A DNA stretch of 64,000 nt from Andalucia godoyi (Eukaryota > Discoba > Jakobea > Jakobida > Andaluciidae). Positions 1 to 9,787 of this stretch are shown piece by piece. The notes below the pieces were generated by a model, which saw only the letters and a program-made list of their open reading frames with translations, did no database searches and was not told where the DNA came from. How positions within the stretch are numbered: position 1 is the first letter of the stretch; each line of letters begins with the position of its first letter. The stretch lies in the NCBI GenBank assembly GCA_009859145.1, contig VRVR01000043.1:82721-146720 (forward strand). The letters are read 5' to 3'. Both the position numbers and the translations under genes were made by a program.

Positions 1-151
1 GGGGAAGCGGTCGTAGCGAATGCATCCATTGACACGGACAACCCCCCATTCGATTCTCTCCGCTTCCCAGTTCTCTCCGTCCCCGCTTCTTTACCAAGCA
101 CGCACGGAGGAGCCAAGAAGGGGGAAATCGGTTCAGAGTCCCGGGAAACAA

Positions 152-888
152 ATGGGAGATCGTCATTATTGCAAATTCTGTAATGTATTTATCCAGAATG
201 ACAAGGTCGTATGTGTGCATGGATCTGCGGGTTTTTCTTTTCTTTTCCATTGCTATTTTCTAACATTGAAAATCGATGATAATGATAATGCTAATGATAA
301 CAATATGAAATTTGGTAGAGTCGACTTTCGCACGAATCCGGTCATCGACACAAAGAAAATGTCTCCAAGTATTTGGAGAGTGCGTTGAAACATGCAAAGG
401 AAAAGACAGCAGAGAGCAAGCCCAGAGTCGAGGCGGTGACGCAGCAGTCTCTCGAGCTGCAAGAGCATCTATACGGCATTGCGGCTGCTGCAAATCGAGC
501 ACCGTTCAGCATCACGAGGAAACCGCCGCCAACGGATGCTCACGCCGACAAGCTAGAGACCAGTTTGACGGAAAAGGAGAAGTGGGATGAAGAACATGTC
601 CGCTCGTTGTCGTCGTCGGGGGCGTCTGACGCGGCTCGGTTGGTCAACATGGATGAGAACACTGGACTTGGGAAATGGGTGATTGCAGAATCCAAGCATG
701 CGGCCTCCAGTCCCGCCGAGCCGAGCGCCGTGAAGCACTCCGCTTCTTCACATCCTGATGCCTCTTCTGCTGCCCCAAAGATTAAAATCGTGCTGAAGCC
801 ACCAGTGAAGACAGACGCTCCAATCACCGGCTCCGACATCAAGCCGAACCCACCCACTGTGTTCAAGCGGCGCAGAACGGACCAATGA
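152..888 (+). CDS. WBP4: U1-type zinc-finger splicing protein, WBP4-like (two exons)
   Basis: I join exons 152-208 and 319-888 to give 208 aa. The joint is phase 0. It unites CKFC with a following H-x5-H pair (in SHESGHRHKENVSKYL), which completes a matrin/U1C-type C2H2 finger of the kind at the N-terminus of WBP4/FBP21. The finger is followed by a charged helix (ESALKHAKEKTAESK), also as in WBP4, and the protein ends in a basic VFKRRR-type tail resembling the WBP4 C-terminus. WBP4 is a spliceosomal protein of the B complex. The WW domains of animal WBP4 are absent and the middle is low-complexity, so the homologue is short or diverged. Without the splice the frame lacks the first two zinc ligands. 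Assignment to the finger family is firm; assignment to WBP4 itself is likely. Confidence 0.72.
209..318 (+). other. Intron of the WBP4-like gene (110 nt)
   Basis: The donor is GTATGT at 209 and the acceptor is TAG ending at 318. Removing it keeps phase 0 and completes the zinc finger. A TGCTAATGATAAC stretch about 30 nt before the acceptor could hold the branch point. The last 45 nt are A-rich with no real polypyrimidine tract. Confidence 0.75.
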
Positions 889-1110
889 TAAAACGCAGCA
901 GCTGTAGCCGACACCGCCAGGGTAAAGTCCTTTATTTTTTCTGAATTTCGTTTCCCGCCTTTGAGTCGCGAGCGCGCCCAGCTGGCTGCTGTAGTCCATC
1001 CCTAATTCATCCTTCTTTTTCACACTCGTCCGTTCATTCAATGGTTCGTTCGATCGTTCAGTAGCATTTCGTACTGTCACTGTGGCTGTGGCATTTTATT
1101 GGCGTTTCTT

Positions 1111-1131
1111 CCCCCCCCCCCCCCCCCCCCC
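1111..1131 (+). repeat. C21 homopolymer beside the APC1 start codon
   Basis: Twenty-one consecutive C residues end two bases before the ATG at 1134. The run would lie in the leader or core promoter. On the other strand it is G21, a strong quadruplex former. The exact length may be a sequencing estimate. Confidence 0.9.
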
Positions 1132-1133
1132 AA

Positions 1134-4100
1134 ATGTCGCTGTCTCTGAGCGTGGTGTCGTGCAAAAGGCTTGAAGAACAAGTAGTTCGGCACCTTGATT
1201 CGACGCCTGTGACACAGCGCCTGCAGACCTCGTTTTCATTTCCGCAGTCTGCAAAGCATCCGCTGCATTCCGATGCACGAACGTTTGATTCGCGGTTCCA
1301 GTCCGGGACGTCCGAGACAGAATGCATGGTACAGATTCATGGAAGCGAAGTCACGGTCCACAGAAGCTACGAGAAGGTGTGCGCGCGATTTTCGTACCTT
1401 GAAGTGCCGGTCGATGTCATCATCCACGCAGCTGCACAGAACTTCCTCGTGCTGATGTTCTCCAACCATCTCGTTTTCATCAATCTCTCGTCTTGTGCAG
1501 AGTTCGCGGTGCCTGTTCCGTCGTCTTCGATCATTTCAGTGCTCTCGCTGCCGTCTGTATTGGTCGTCGAGACACGGGAATTGTGGTATGCAATCGTCAA
1601 TCCTCTGTCGGGACTCAAGCCCCTCTACTTGAAGCAGAAGCCCTTGAAGGGAAGAGGCAGAAAGACGTTAGACGGTTCTCAGATGAACTCCGAGACCCCG
1701 TCTCCAGTCGTCTCCAGTGCGCTCTTCTCTGCAATCCAGTATGGAGGCGGTGCATCACAATCCGGAAAGGCTGCGGGAGATGCCCCCGGTTCAGAGTCTC
1801 ATCTTGAGATTTCCACAGACTCAATCCCGGCTTCAGATGCGGAGATGGATGTATCCATTCGGCGAACATCACTGCACAACAAGACAGCGTCTCCGATGCA
1901 GTTGGAGTTCCAGAATCGACCGTCTCTCGGTGCCTCTCCGATCCATCCTGTTTCTGCACCTTCCACGGGACATCGCATGTCAGGCTCTTCGTCTAGAATG
2001 TCATCCAGCTCATCGGTGAACTATGGCTATTACCATTACCCCGGAGGTGGCGGTGGCACCACACAGAACAATGCGTCTCGCCGGTCATCGATCAATGCAC
2101 TTTCGTCGCCCTCCAACATCATGAGGACACCGTCTCCGTCGACGATGCTGTACGCAGTATCTACTCCTGTGCACCCTGACATTCTGACAATCTCGCCGTA
2201 CTCGGGACAGCCGCTTGCAAATGCGAAACTACTGTCTTCCGAGGACTATCGCATCGTCGGGTTCAGACCGGCGTCTTATGTATTTTTTGCTGCGCTCGAT
2301 CCATTTCAGATTCAGGTGATGAAGCTGAAAAGATCGAAATCCAAAAGTGATGGACCCTCGCATGCGATATTCAGAGCATCTGTCATCGCTGAGGCTCAGG
2401 TAGACGAGCCCACCAAAACCGTCGTGCAGATTACAGAGGACGAATTGTTCGTCCTAGGAGAATCAGGCAAGTTAATCCGGATGCAATCAGTTAGACAGTC
2501 GCGGAGTAGTCATTCGAGAGATGTCGCAGCTACAACACCAGAGGCACCATCGTTTTCAACCTCCCCTTCGCCGGTGAATTCATCGACGGTGTCGTCAGGC
2601 AAGTACTTGGGATCGCGACCAGTGTATTTTGCATATTCGGAAACAATTTCGGAAGGCGGTGTCTTTGGAATTTGCGCGGTGGGATCTGGTTCCCATCGCT
2701 ACGTCGCCGTCGTTCACAGAACCGAAGGTGTGCTGATTTTGAAGCCTCGGGGCATCCGTGTCCTCGCGCACACTTTTGATTCGCTGGGCGTTGATGCTGG
2801 CATGTTCGCTTCCTCTCCAAAAGTCGATGTCTTGGACTCTGTTGCCTCCCGCTTCTCGATTATGGTCCGCCCGTCTGTGGACGAATCGAAGACTCCATTG
2901 CGTATGCGACATTCGCTCCACATCCGACTCTGGCTGGAGATTCCTGCTGATGTATCATTGCGGCTCTTGCACCTCTCATCCAACTCCGCTGGCACTGTTC
3001 AGTTGCTGCCGCTTGTTCATGAATACGAATTGCTGAAGCTAAAAGTCACGAATGCTCGCCAGCGGCAAGACGTAAGCCGTTTGCTTTTGAAATTGGCTGA
3101 AGAAAGGAACATGGTTTCGCTGATGCAGTACGTCTTGCGTGATGATCCGCTGCTCATCACTGCTCTGCGAAATGTAAACGCCTTGTTGCAGAGCTCGGAC
3201 GATGTCACCGATCTTCCTGCACAAATCATGAGCTTGGGACAACTCAGTGCGGAGCAGTCTGTTGTGCTCAATCATCGTATACTACGGTCTCTTGTAAGCA
3301 GAAAGTCAACATTCCGCCGAAGACTGTTGGTGCACCTTGCCACAATCCCAACTGCTTCTCTCAATCCATCTGCAAAAGTGGTGGTGCTTGCATGCATGGA
3401 GTTCCTTCGCAAGAATATCACGCAGTTTCTCTCAGAGGTACCCCGGCATCTGGTTCCCGCACTTTGTCAGCTGCTTGGAAGAATCGATCTTGGCAAGCAT
3501 TTTCAAGACGCGCTCCGTCGTGTTCCACAAGTACCTTCGCTTGAACTTTCTCAAGTTCTTTATGGCGCCGATTCTCGCTACGACGAGGTGAAACGGATGC
3601 TGCAAATCGGCGCTTCCCCCGTACCATTTGTTCTTCCAAGGAAGCTGCTGACAGCGGAAGACAACACGCCGGCGCTGGAGTGGACCCTGTCTCGGCAGAG
3701 CGGCGCCTGTGTTGGGCGCGTTTTCGCAACCGTGTTGACGCAGCATGCGACAGTGCCAATCGGACTCTCTGTGTCTCCAGTCAAGTGGCTCGTCCAACAT
3801 CCCACGACAAATGCAATGGTGACAAACACTGTTAATTCAGACCTGACCAGTTGGAGCCAATTCCATCACGGTGTTGCGTCCACTTTGGAATTGATCTTCC
3901 CGTCACATGCGATCCTGGCTTCCTCCAAACAGAAAGGCTATGGAACAGGGAATGCAGGGAGCTCTTTTCCGTCGTCGATGGTGTCCACAACTTCTGGTAC
4001 TGCGGCTCCTTTTGCTGCTTCGGCCGCCGTTTCCGCATCATCCTCCTCATATTCTGCAACTTCGACTCTGCCGTTGGCCAGTCGACTACCGAGGACAGCT

Positions 4101-6734
4101 TTTGCCGCAGAGTTGACAGACGCAGATGAGCTCGTCGAAGACGATTACGCACCCGAAGATCAGATGGTTGTCCACAGCCGCTCGATATTTGCAAGCGATG
4201 TTTCAAAGATTGACAGGTCCTGGATATGGTTTCACACAGAGCCAGTGGACGATTTGGCTCAGTGTGGCGTTCGTGGAGGAATTCTTCTTGGCCTGGGCCT
4301 TCGTGCAGGATTGCTTCGGCATTTGTCTCGCCATGATTTATACCGAGTCCTTTCAGCTCGCGATACGATGATGACAGTTGGACTCCTTGTTGGCTCCGCA
4401 TTGTCGTACGAGGGAAGAGGAGAAGCCGACCTCCACACTACTCGGATGCTGTCGATGCACATTCCATCTTTGCTCCCTCCTGAAGCGGATCTGTCAATAG
4501 CGGCTCCCATTCCAGCGGCCGCGTTGTTGTCGCTGGGCATCCTGTACAAGAATTCTGGACATCGTTTTGTTGGTGAAATCTTGCTAGCGGAGATGGCGCG
4601 AGGAAAGACTGCGCTGAGTGCTGGCGCAGCCCTCGGTCTGGTGTTCCTCGGAAAAGGCGCGCCCGATCGGCAAGGTATATGGGGAATCCCGTCCTTGTTT
4701 TCCGGTGGTTCGAAGAAAAATTTGCTTCCGCATCTGTATCCTCGACACACACTCCGTGCAAACGCACTCTCACAAGGTATTCTGGCGTCTGAAAACGTGC
4801 AGCCTTTGGGGGCCGCGGCCGTCATCCCTGGTACTGCAATTCCGTCCTTCGGACCGGATGTTGCTGATTTGCGATCCGATTCCGAAAACGGCTCCGTAAA
4901 TGGATTGAGCGGGAATGCGTCAACAGAACTGAACGGCCTTGATGGGGATGACAATCGACAGGATTCCATGCTGGTTCCGACGCATGAAACAGCGCTTGGT
5001 GCCATTCTATCTCTCGGATTGATGTACGCCGGGACGAGTGACTCTGTGGTAGCAGATATTTTGAGGCCGCCGTCGTCGCTGTTTGATCTTAGTCGTGTTC
5101 GGCCAGATACGCTGCTTTTGCGAACCTGCTGCCGCGCTTTTGTCCAGTACAAGGGTATTCAGCTATCGGTTGACTGGTTGAGAATGCAAGCAATGAGTCT
5201 ACCGCACGCCGTGCACTATATTCCTGCAGAATTCTTGTCCCTTGATGATGCTCGAAAGTTGGAAGAGTTGCAGCGACAAGCCGCTGCTGCGTATCCCTTT
5301 GCTCCTCCAGTTCCTGACTGCTCTCTTGCTGTTCGCTACGCCTTGGAAGGAGCCATGCTTGCTGCCGCAATCAAATATGCTTGCACACAACAAGAGGAGG
5401 CTCGAAGATTGTTTTTGGTGCTCCCTGATTCCGACATCGCTTTGCTTTCTTGCTGTTTGGTATTTGCGGGCTCGGGAGACCTCGCACTTTTGAAGCGTGT
5501 CCGAAAGCGCATCTTGACAACACCTAATTCTTTACCAGTAGAAATTCGAGACCGTCGGATGCGCGTTCTCCACTCGGCAATGGGTCTTCTTTTCTTGGGC
5601 GGTGGGCGATTCGCTGTGGACACTCTGTTTGTTGATCAAGCAGTCTGGGTCTTGCTGTCGATGATTCCGCAACTATCCGAGGAATGCCCTCCGACCGCCC
5701 ACTTGTTTATTCGTACGCTGAATGCGTCGCGCCTCCACGTTGTCCGCGATTGCACATCCAATGAGATTTTGAGAGTTCCATTACACGTCAATGTCCCGTC
5801 GCCCGACGCAGCGACTTTGGCAAGCTCGCAGTGGCCCAGAAGTCACGAAAAGCCCAGCAGTCATAATCACAGCAACAGCAATAACACCGACTCGGGTGCA
5901 CGCACATCCCTGTCTCCTGTTTCGTCGATTGGTACCGAGCAAGCGTCGTTGTCGGCAGTCGCCAGTGTTCATCATGCGCCTTGCATGCTTCCTGCAAACT
6001 GCAACAACGTGAGCGTACATGTGGACCCTGCAGTGTTCTACGAACCCCTGCCGTTCGCCAGGCACCTCCTGCGACGATCCACGCACACAGCAGAGATCGA
6101 CGATTTCGTCGACTTCCTCAAATCCGCGGTAGACCGCTGCGACGACCCTGTGTTGATCAGGTCACTGCGTGCTGCCCTGCTTCCTCACTCGGATGGCTCC
6201 ATTGAGCGCCAAACGGTCCTGGGTGTTCGTGCGCAACTGCGAAGCGCGATCCAGTCTCTCCAGAACTCGCAATCGTCCATTGAGATGGAAAGATCCGTAG
6301 CGGATGGAATCGTATCCGTCGATCTGCATGCGGTGCGACGGACAGAGGAGCTGGATGAGGAAACCGAGCTCATTCATCGTCAGTGCTTTGAACTTATTCC
6401 ACCTCTAGTGCGTGCGCAGTTGCTTGAGAAGATGCAAACGTGTGCTTCAAAGGAAGATGTGTTTGACTACTGGTTGAAAGGCCATGTTTCCACGGATTCA
6501 CACGCTCTCTGCTTGCGAGTCTCCTCATTCGTCGCGTTCTGGGATTTTCCTCTCCCATGTGCGATGCGGCAAATCTCTGCGTTGCTCTCAGAATATGCAA
6601 TCCGGACAGTCGAGACGGCAGAGCATCGACGGGCGGCTGTGCTCGCGAGTATTCTCGGGTTCTGGAAGAAAAAGTATCCCTTCTGGGTGCTCAATTGGAT
6701 GCAGGAGTTTGTCTGCATGACAACCTGCTTGTAA
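1134..6734 (+). CDS. ANAPC1: Anaphase-promoting complex subunit 1 (APC1)
   Basis: The 1,866-residue single-exon protein is close to the usual APC1 length (human about 1,940). APC1 is the largest scaffold subunit of the APC/C ubiquitin ligase, which drives exit from mitosis. The N-terminal ~650 residues fit the WD40-like domain, interrupted by Ser-rich low-complexity inserts at about 180-330. An alpha-helical middle follows. From about residue 1040 come proteasome/cyclosome repeats with typical GLxLG segments: GILLGLGLRAGLL, then TVGLLVGSALSYEG, MHIPSLLPP and AALLSLGILYKNSGHR, all of which match APC1 in order. The ATG at 1134 follows directly after a C21 run. The next in-frame Met (near 1326) would lose about 64 residues of weakly conserved sequence, so the exact N-terminus is open. 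The stop is TAA and a G13 run lies 41 nt beyond it. Confidence 0.93.
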   Translation: MSLSLSVVSCKRLEEQVVRHLDSTPVTQRLQTSFSFPQSAKHPLHSDARTFDSRFQSGTSETECMVQIHGSEVTVHRSYEKVCARFSYLEVPVDVIIHAAAQNFLVLMFSNHLVFINLSSCAEFAVPVPSSSIISVLSLPSVLVVETRELWYAIVNPLSGLKPLYLKQKPLKGRGRKTLDGSQMNSETPSPVVSSALFSAIQYGGGASQSGKAAGDAPGSESHLEISTDSIPASDAEMDVSIRRTSLHNKTASPMQLEFQNRPSLGASPIHPVSAPSTGHRMSGSSSRMSSSSSVNYGYYHYPGGGGGTTQNNASRRSSINALSSPSNIMRTPSPSTMLYAVSTPVHPDILTISPYSGQPLANAKLLSSEDYRIVGFRPASYVFFAALDPFQIQVMKLKRSKSKSDGPSHAIFRASVIAEAQVDEPTKTVVQITEDELFVLGESGKLIRMQSVRQSRSSHSRDVAATTPEAPSFSTSPSPVNSSTVSSGKYLGSRPVYFAYSETISEGGVFGICAVGSGSHRYVAVVHRTEGVLILKPRGIRVLAHTFDSLGVDAGMFASSPKVDVLDSVASRFSIMVRPSVDESKTPLRMRHSLHIRLWLEIPADVSLRLLHLSSNSAGTVQLLPLVHEYELLKLKVTNARQRQDVSRLLLKLAEERNMVSLMQYVLRDDPLLITALRNVNALLQSSDDVTDLPAQIMSLGQLSAEQSVVLNHRILRSLVSRKSTFRRRLLVHLATIPTASLNPSAKVVVLACMEFLRKNITQFLSEVPRHLVPALCQLLGRIDLGKHFQDALRRVPQVPSLELSQVLYGADSRYDEVKRMLQIGASPVPFVLPRKLLTAEDNTPALEWTLSRQSGACVGRVFATVLTQHATVPIGLSVSPVKWLVQHPTTNAMVTNTVNSDLTSWSQFHHGVASTLELIFPSHAILASSKQKGYGTGNAGSSFPSSMVSTTSGTAAPFAASAAVSASSSSYSATSTLPLASRLPRTAFAAELTDADELVEDDYAPEDQMVVHSRSIFASDVSKIDRSWIWFHTEPVDDLAQCGVRGGILLGLGLRAGLLRHLSRHDLYRVLSARDTMMTVGLLVGSALSYEGRGEADLHTTRMLSMHIPSLLPPEADLSIAAPIPAAALLSLGILYKNSGHRFVGEILLAEMARGKTALSAGAALGLVFLGKGAPDRQGIWGIPSLFSGGSKKNLLPHLYPRHTLRANALSQGILASENVQPLGAAAVIPGTAIPSFGPDVADLRSDSENGSVNGLSGNASTELNGLDGDDNRQDSMLVPTHETALGAILSLGLMYAGTSDSVVADILRPPSSLFDLSRVRPDTLLLRTCCRAFVQYKGIQLSVDWLRMQAMSLPHAVHYIPAEFLSLDDARKLEELQRQAAAAYPFAPPVPDCSLAVRYALEGAMLAAAIKYACTQQEEARRLFLVLPDSDIALLSCCLVFAGSGDLALLKRVRKRILTTPNSLPVEIRDRRMRVLHSAMGLLFLGGGRFAVDTLFVDQAVWVLLSMIPQLSEECPPTAHLFIRTLNASRLHVVRDCTSNEILRVPLHVNVPSPDAATLASSQWPRSHEKPSSHNHSNSNNTDSGARTSLSPVSSIGTEQASLSAVASVHHAPCMLPANCNNVSVHVDPAVFYEPLPFARHLLRRSTHTAEIDDFVDFLKSAVDRCDDPVLIRSLRAALLPHSDGSIERQTVLGVRAQLRSAIQSLQNSQSSIEMERSVADGIVSVDLHAVRRTEELDEETELIHRQCFELIPPLVRAQLLEKMQTCASKEDVFDYWLKGHVSTDSHALCLRVSSFVAFWDFPLPCAMRQISALLSEYAIRTVETAEHRRAAVLASILGFWKKKYPFWVLNWMQEFVCMTTCL

Positions 6735-7162
6735 AGTAATCGATACCATATGCTGCTGCCACGCGCCTATACTTGGGGGGGGGGGGGTCAACTGTCGGGA
6801 TCGCCGACGATGAACGCTTTTGCCCACACCAGCGAACCCACCTGTCCTGCGATATGACCGATTGGCCATCAATCTCGGACTGACGATGTGTGTATGCGAG
6901 CACATCATCTTTCTCCAACAACAACAACAAACAGGCCGGGAATTCAAAAGAAAGGATGCCACGCGGAAGAAGAAAAAGAAAAAAAAAACAGAAATGAAGA
7001 GCGTATCATTATTTATTTATATTTTTGCCAGTCCCTCTCGTCTTTCAACCTCGATGGAAAGGAAAGGAGAGGTCTGCAGTATCTCAATACTATCCAGTGT
7101 GCACTTGTTATTTCTTGCTGATTTAACGAGCGCATCCGTCTCGTTTCTTTTTGATCGGTGGC
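6735..7162. other. Intergenic region between APC1 and the 560-aa gene
   Basis: This 428-bp stretch contains a G13 run (6775-6787), an AAC-repeat patch near 6919-6930 and an A-rich patch near 6968-6990. I see no gene in it. It should hold the APC1 3' end and the promoter of the downstream gene. Confidence 0.6.
6775..6787 (+). repeat. G13 homopolymer 3' of APC1
   Basis: Thirteen consecutive G residues start 41 nt after the APC1 stop codon. If transcribed, they are complementary to the C21 run at the 5' end of the same gene. Confidence 0.88.
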
Positions 7163-8845
7163 ATGTCGAGCGGAATGTCTTCGCCGGCAGCCGACTGCGA
7201 GGACCGACGAATCTTTCTTGACCAGTGCTTGCAGCTGTGGAGGGGCAAGGGCAATACGGTAGCAGTGGAGCATGAAAGCTCCTTCAATGTTCTCGTTCGC
7301 GACGAGCTTGCAAAGATGCCTGTGTCACATCGGGTCCATCTTATCCGTCGACAAATCAGCTCCTATTTTCGTGGAAAGAGTGCTGCTGAAACGCGCAAAC
7401 AAGCTCGAAATGCCGCCGCCGCTGTGCAATCGCTGGCTGAGTCGGCCATTAAGATGACGGTCGATCCGCGGCTCACGCTCTCACAGTTTCTCGGCAATAT
7501 GAGCAGTCGTTCGTCATCCGCTGCGCTTCGTCCAGACGTCAACAGCCAAGCCCTTTCTGAGAACGAGTCGCTTCTCCGATCCACCTTCATGCCCTCTTAC
7601 CATCGAAACCGACCACTGAGCAACCTCGAAGATTCCAGGGTGCCTCGATCGACGGATGCAGCCATACAGTATTCTGTCGCTCCGCCTCCTACGTTGGTTG
7701 CAGCAGACGAAACGCTTCCTGCAGCTGAAAATTTGTCCAAATTGCGCAAGCCATCGAGCGTGGCGAGCACCAGCACTGCAAAGTCCCGTGGACCAATCAC
7801 AAAGGTTCCTGCAGTTGGCCATCTTTCCGAGCTCGCGGCAGCTGCGCTCGTTTTCCAAAACGAGTCCACAGGAGCTCCAGAAGTCCAGGAAGAATCCATT
7901 CTTGTGCTTGTCACCAACCGTCTATCTGTGTTTGCAGATTTGCTGCGGACGTACATTCTGGAGGCGCTGAATCTACCACAAGTACCATCGTCACTATCAC
8001 CAGTGTCGACCTCGTCGCCCTCGTCGGCTTTGTCGTCCACGAGAGATACTTCAATGTATGGGGCCGATCGCGATGTGCAGCTGATTCATGAGCTGTATGC
8101 TGCTGTCCATGCAAACCGGACATCAACGAATGTCGAAGGCCGGAAGAATCCACTTGTGTCGGCGTCGTGGAAGCTCTACTCGGCCATTCGTGCGGGACGG
8201 GTACTGCACAAGGGACTTGTACTGTGCGCGGGACGAGCGTTGTTCATGGACTCGGAGCATGATAAGTACCTGAGTGCCGCCTACGGAGTCCATGACGAAT
8301 GCACAGAACATCACGCCTCCTTTGCTGCCATCGCCGCCTCGGTGGAGAATCCGGTTCCAGTCTTTGTGCATCTCGAGATTTTTGGGTTCTTTATTGCCGA
8401 TAGCGCAAGAAGAGAGCTACGTAATTCGTGTCCTTGCAACTCACCACCACTACTACCTTATCAGCAAGACCAAGCAAGCGTGAATTGCATGGACTTGCAG
8501 GAAGGATGCACGCGCTGCAGGTCCACTCGGCTTATTTCGCTTGTTCTCTGTCCAATATGCGGTTTGCACAATCGCCAAATTACCCAGTTTGTTTCTCAGA
8601 CTTCGGGACATCCGGTCCCGGAAGATGGTGCCACGATCGACACGCTGGCATCCGAAGATGCAGGCTGTTTTGCAGCATGGCTGTCCATCAATGAATCCCG
8701 GTGCAAAGAATGCGGAAGTTCCCAGTTCTGTGTTCAGCATTTCTGTCTTTATTGCAGCCATTGGATCTGCGATCACCAACGTGCAGGACACCAAAAAGAA
8801 GCGCTCGCGCATCAATGCCTTTGTCGCGTGCTCGTCGATCCATAG
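7163..8845 (+). CDS. Unrecognised 560-aa protein with Cys/His-rich C-terminus
   Basis: I do not recognise this protein. I start it at the ATG at 7163; a second Met follows four codons later. Residues ~1-110 are helical and charged, ~110-280 are Ser/Pro-rich and probably disordered, and ~280-410 look like a folded helical domain. From about residue 450 to the end there are several CxxC pairs (CTRC, CPIC, CKEC, CLYC) with spaced Cys and His, which suggests a C-terminal region binding two or more zinc ions. The spacing matches no RING, FYVE or LIM pattern that I can confirm. Codon use resembles the neighbours and the frame is long and uninterrupted, so it is a real gene. Confidence 0.8.
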   Translation: MSSGMSSPAADCEDRRIFLDQCLQLWRGKGNTVAVEHESSFNVLVRDELAKMPVSHRVHLIRRQISSYFRGKSAAETRKQARNAAAAVQSLAESAIKMTVDPRLTLSQFLGNMSSRSSSAALRPDVNSQALSENESLLRSTFMPSYHRNRPLSNLEDSRVPRSTDAAIQYSVAPPPTLVAADETLPAAENLSKLRKPSSVASTSTAKSRGPITKVPAVGHLSELAAAALVFQNESTGAPEVQEESILVLVTNRLSVFADLLRTYILEALNLPQVPSSLSPVSTSSPSSALSSTRDTSMYGADRDVQLIHELYAAVHANRTSTNVEGRKNPLVSASWKLYSAIRAGRVLHKGLVLCAGRALFMDSEHDKYLSAAYGVHDECTEHHASFAAIAASVENPVPVFVHLEIFGFFIADSARRELRNSCPCNSPPLLPYQQDQASVNCMDLQEGCTRCRSTRLISLVLCPICGLHNRQITQFVSQTSGHPVPEDGATIDTLASEDAGCFAAWLSINESRCKECGSSQFCVQHFCLYCSHWICDHQRAGHQKEALAHQCLCRVLVDP

Positions 8846-9459
8846 AAAGTGCTCAGTCTTTTACCAATATGCTGCCACTGGATCGAGTAAACTATCTGTC
8901 ACTTGTGTTTTTTCGATGTTCGCCTACATTGTACACTGAGTATGCATGACCATCGCTAGTCATGCCGTAATCAATGATGCAATTTGGGTCGCATCGCCAT
9001 GGACGGGAAGAGGAGTTAGGGCCCAACACGCCTTTTTTGCCGCCGTTCTTTGAGATAAATGTTGTTGCGCGCACCCATTCCCCAATCGCGATCAATCCGT
9101 CATGCACACCGTGGATATGGGAGCACCCTCCAATGCGGCGTTTCTTTCCCTTCTGCCGGCTCCCTCCGCACAGTGCGAGATGCGGGTCGAATTTCGAAAG
9201 TAGGATGCAGTCATGCTCCCCTCACACAGTCATTTTGCAAGCTTGCGATGCATGTCCGTCGTCAGGTTGCGCGGATCTGTTGATGTATTCGCAGTCACGC
9301 GCCGCTTGTCGAGTGGGACTTGGTTCTCGTCCCGCAAGACACCCGGCTGTGGAATGGACGCGCCACTGCGGTGCGACGGAAATGTCACACGTCTTGCGCA
9401 GCGTGGCAGCGGGTCATGTACATTGGCATCGCGTGGGAAAAGGAAAAATCAAATTAAAG

Positions 9460-9498
9460 AGTGTCCCAAAAATCAGCTTCTGAACAACTTGGGACACT
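9460..9498. repeat. Perfect 10-bp inverted repeat (hairpin)
   Basis: AGTGTCCCAA at 9460-9469 is exactly complementary to TTGGGACACT at 9489-9498, with a 19-nt loop. It could be an RNA hairpin or the close-spaced remnant of transposon ends. Confidence 0.7.
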
Positions 9499-9684
9499 TC
9501 ACCTAAACAGCCTCGAACCTAGGGTTGTCAAGCGAGCAAATCCGGATTCTCCTTTTGCTGTTTACGCATGTTCGGGCTTGTTTGAAGGCGGTTCGCCCGG
9601 AGTATTTTATTTTATAGTAATTTATTTTATCTAATCTATTGTTGTTGTGGTGGTGGTTTTGGTGATTCTTTTTGATTGAAATAT

Positions 9685-9752
<68 letters not shown>
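9685..9752 (+). repeat. Compound microsatellite (AC)7(AT)14(AG)13
   Basis: Three perfect dinucleotide blocks abut each other: AC at 9685-9698, AT at 9699-9726 and AG at 9727-9752. The last ends 35 bp before the TMEM223 start codon, so it lies in the promoter or leader. Confidence 0.95.
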
Positions 9753-9787
9753 GCTATTATCACAGAGAGAGAGATTTGGAAGAGAGA

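Larger units (their letters stand above)
8846..9787. other. Intergenic region with hairpin and compound microsatellite
   Basis: About 0.94 kb lies between the 560-aa gene and TMEM223. A 169-codon open frame at 8974-9483 has irregular composition and no recognisable feature. The region contains a perfect 10-bp inverted repeat at 9460-9498 and the AC/AT/AG microsatellite at 9685-9752. The rest is unassigned. Confidence 0.55.

Noticed and set aside
8974-9483. 169-codon open frame in an intergenic region
   Set aside because: It has irregular composition, no motif and no codon bias like its neighbours, and its end runs into the hairpin. It is probably chance.
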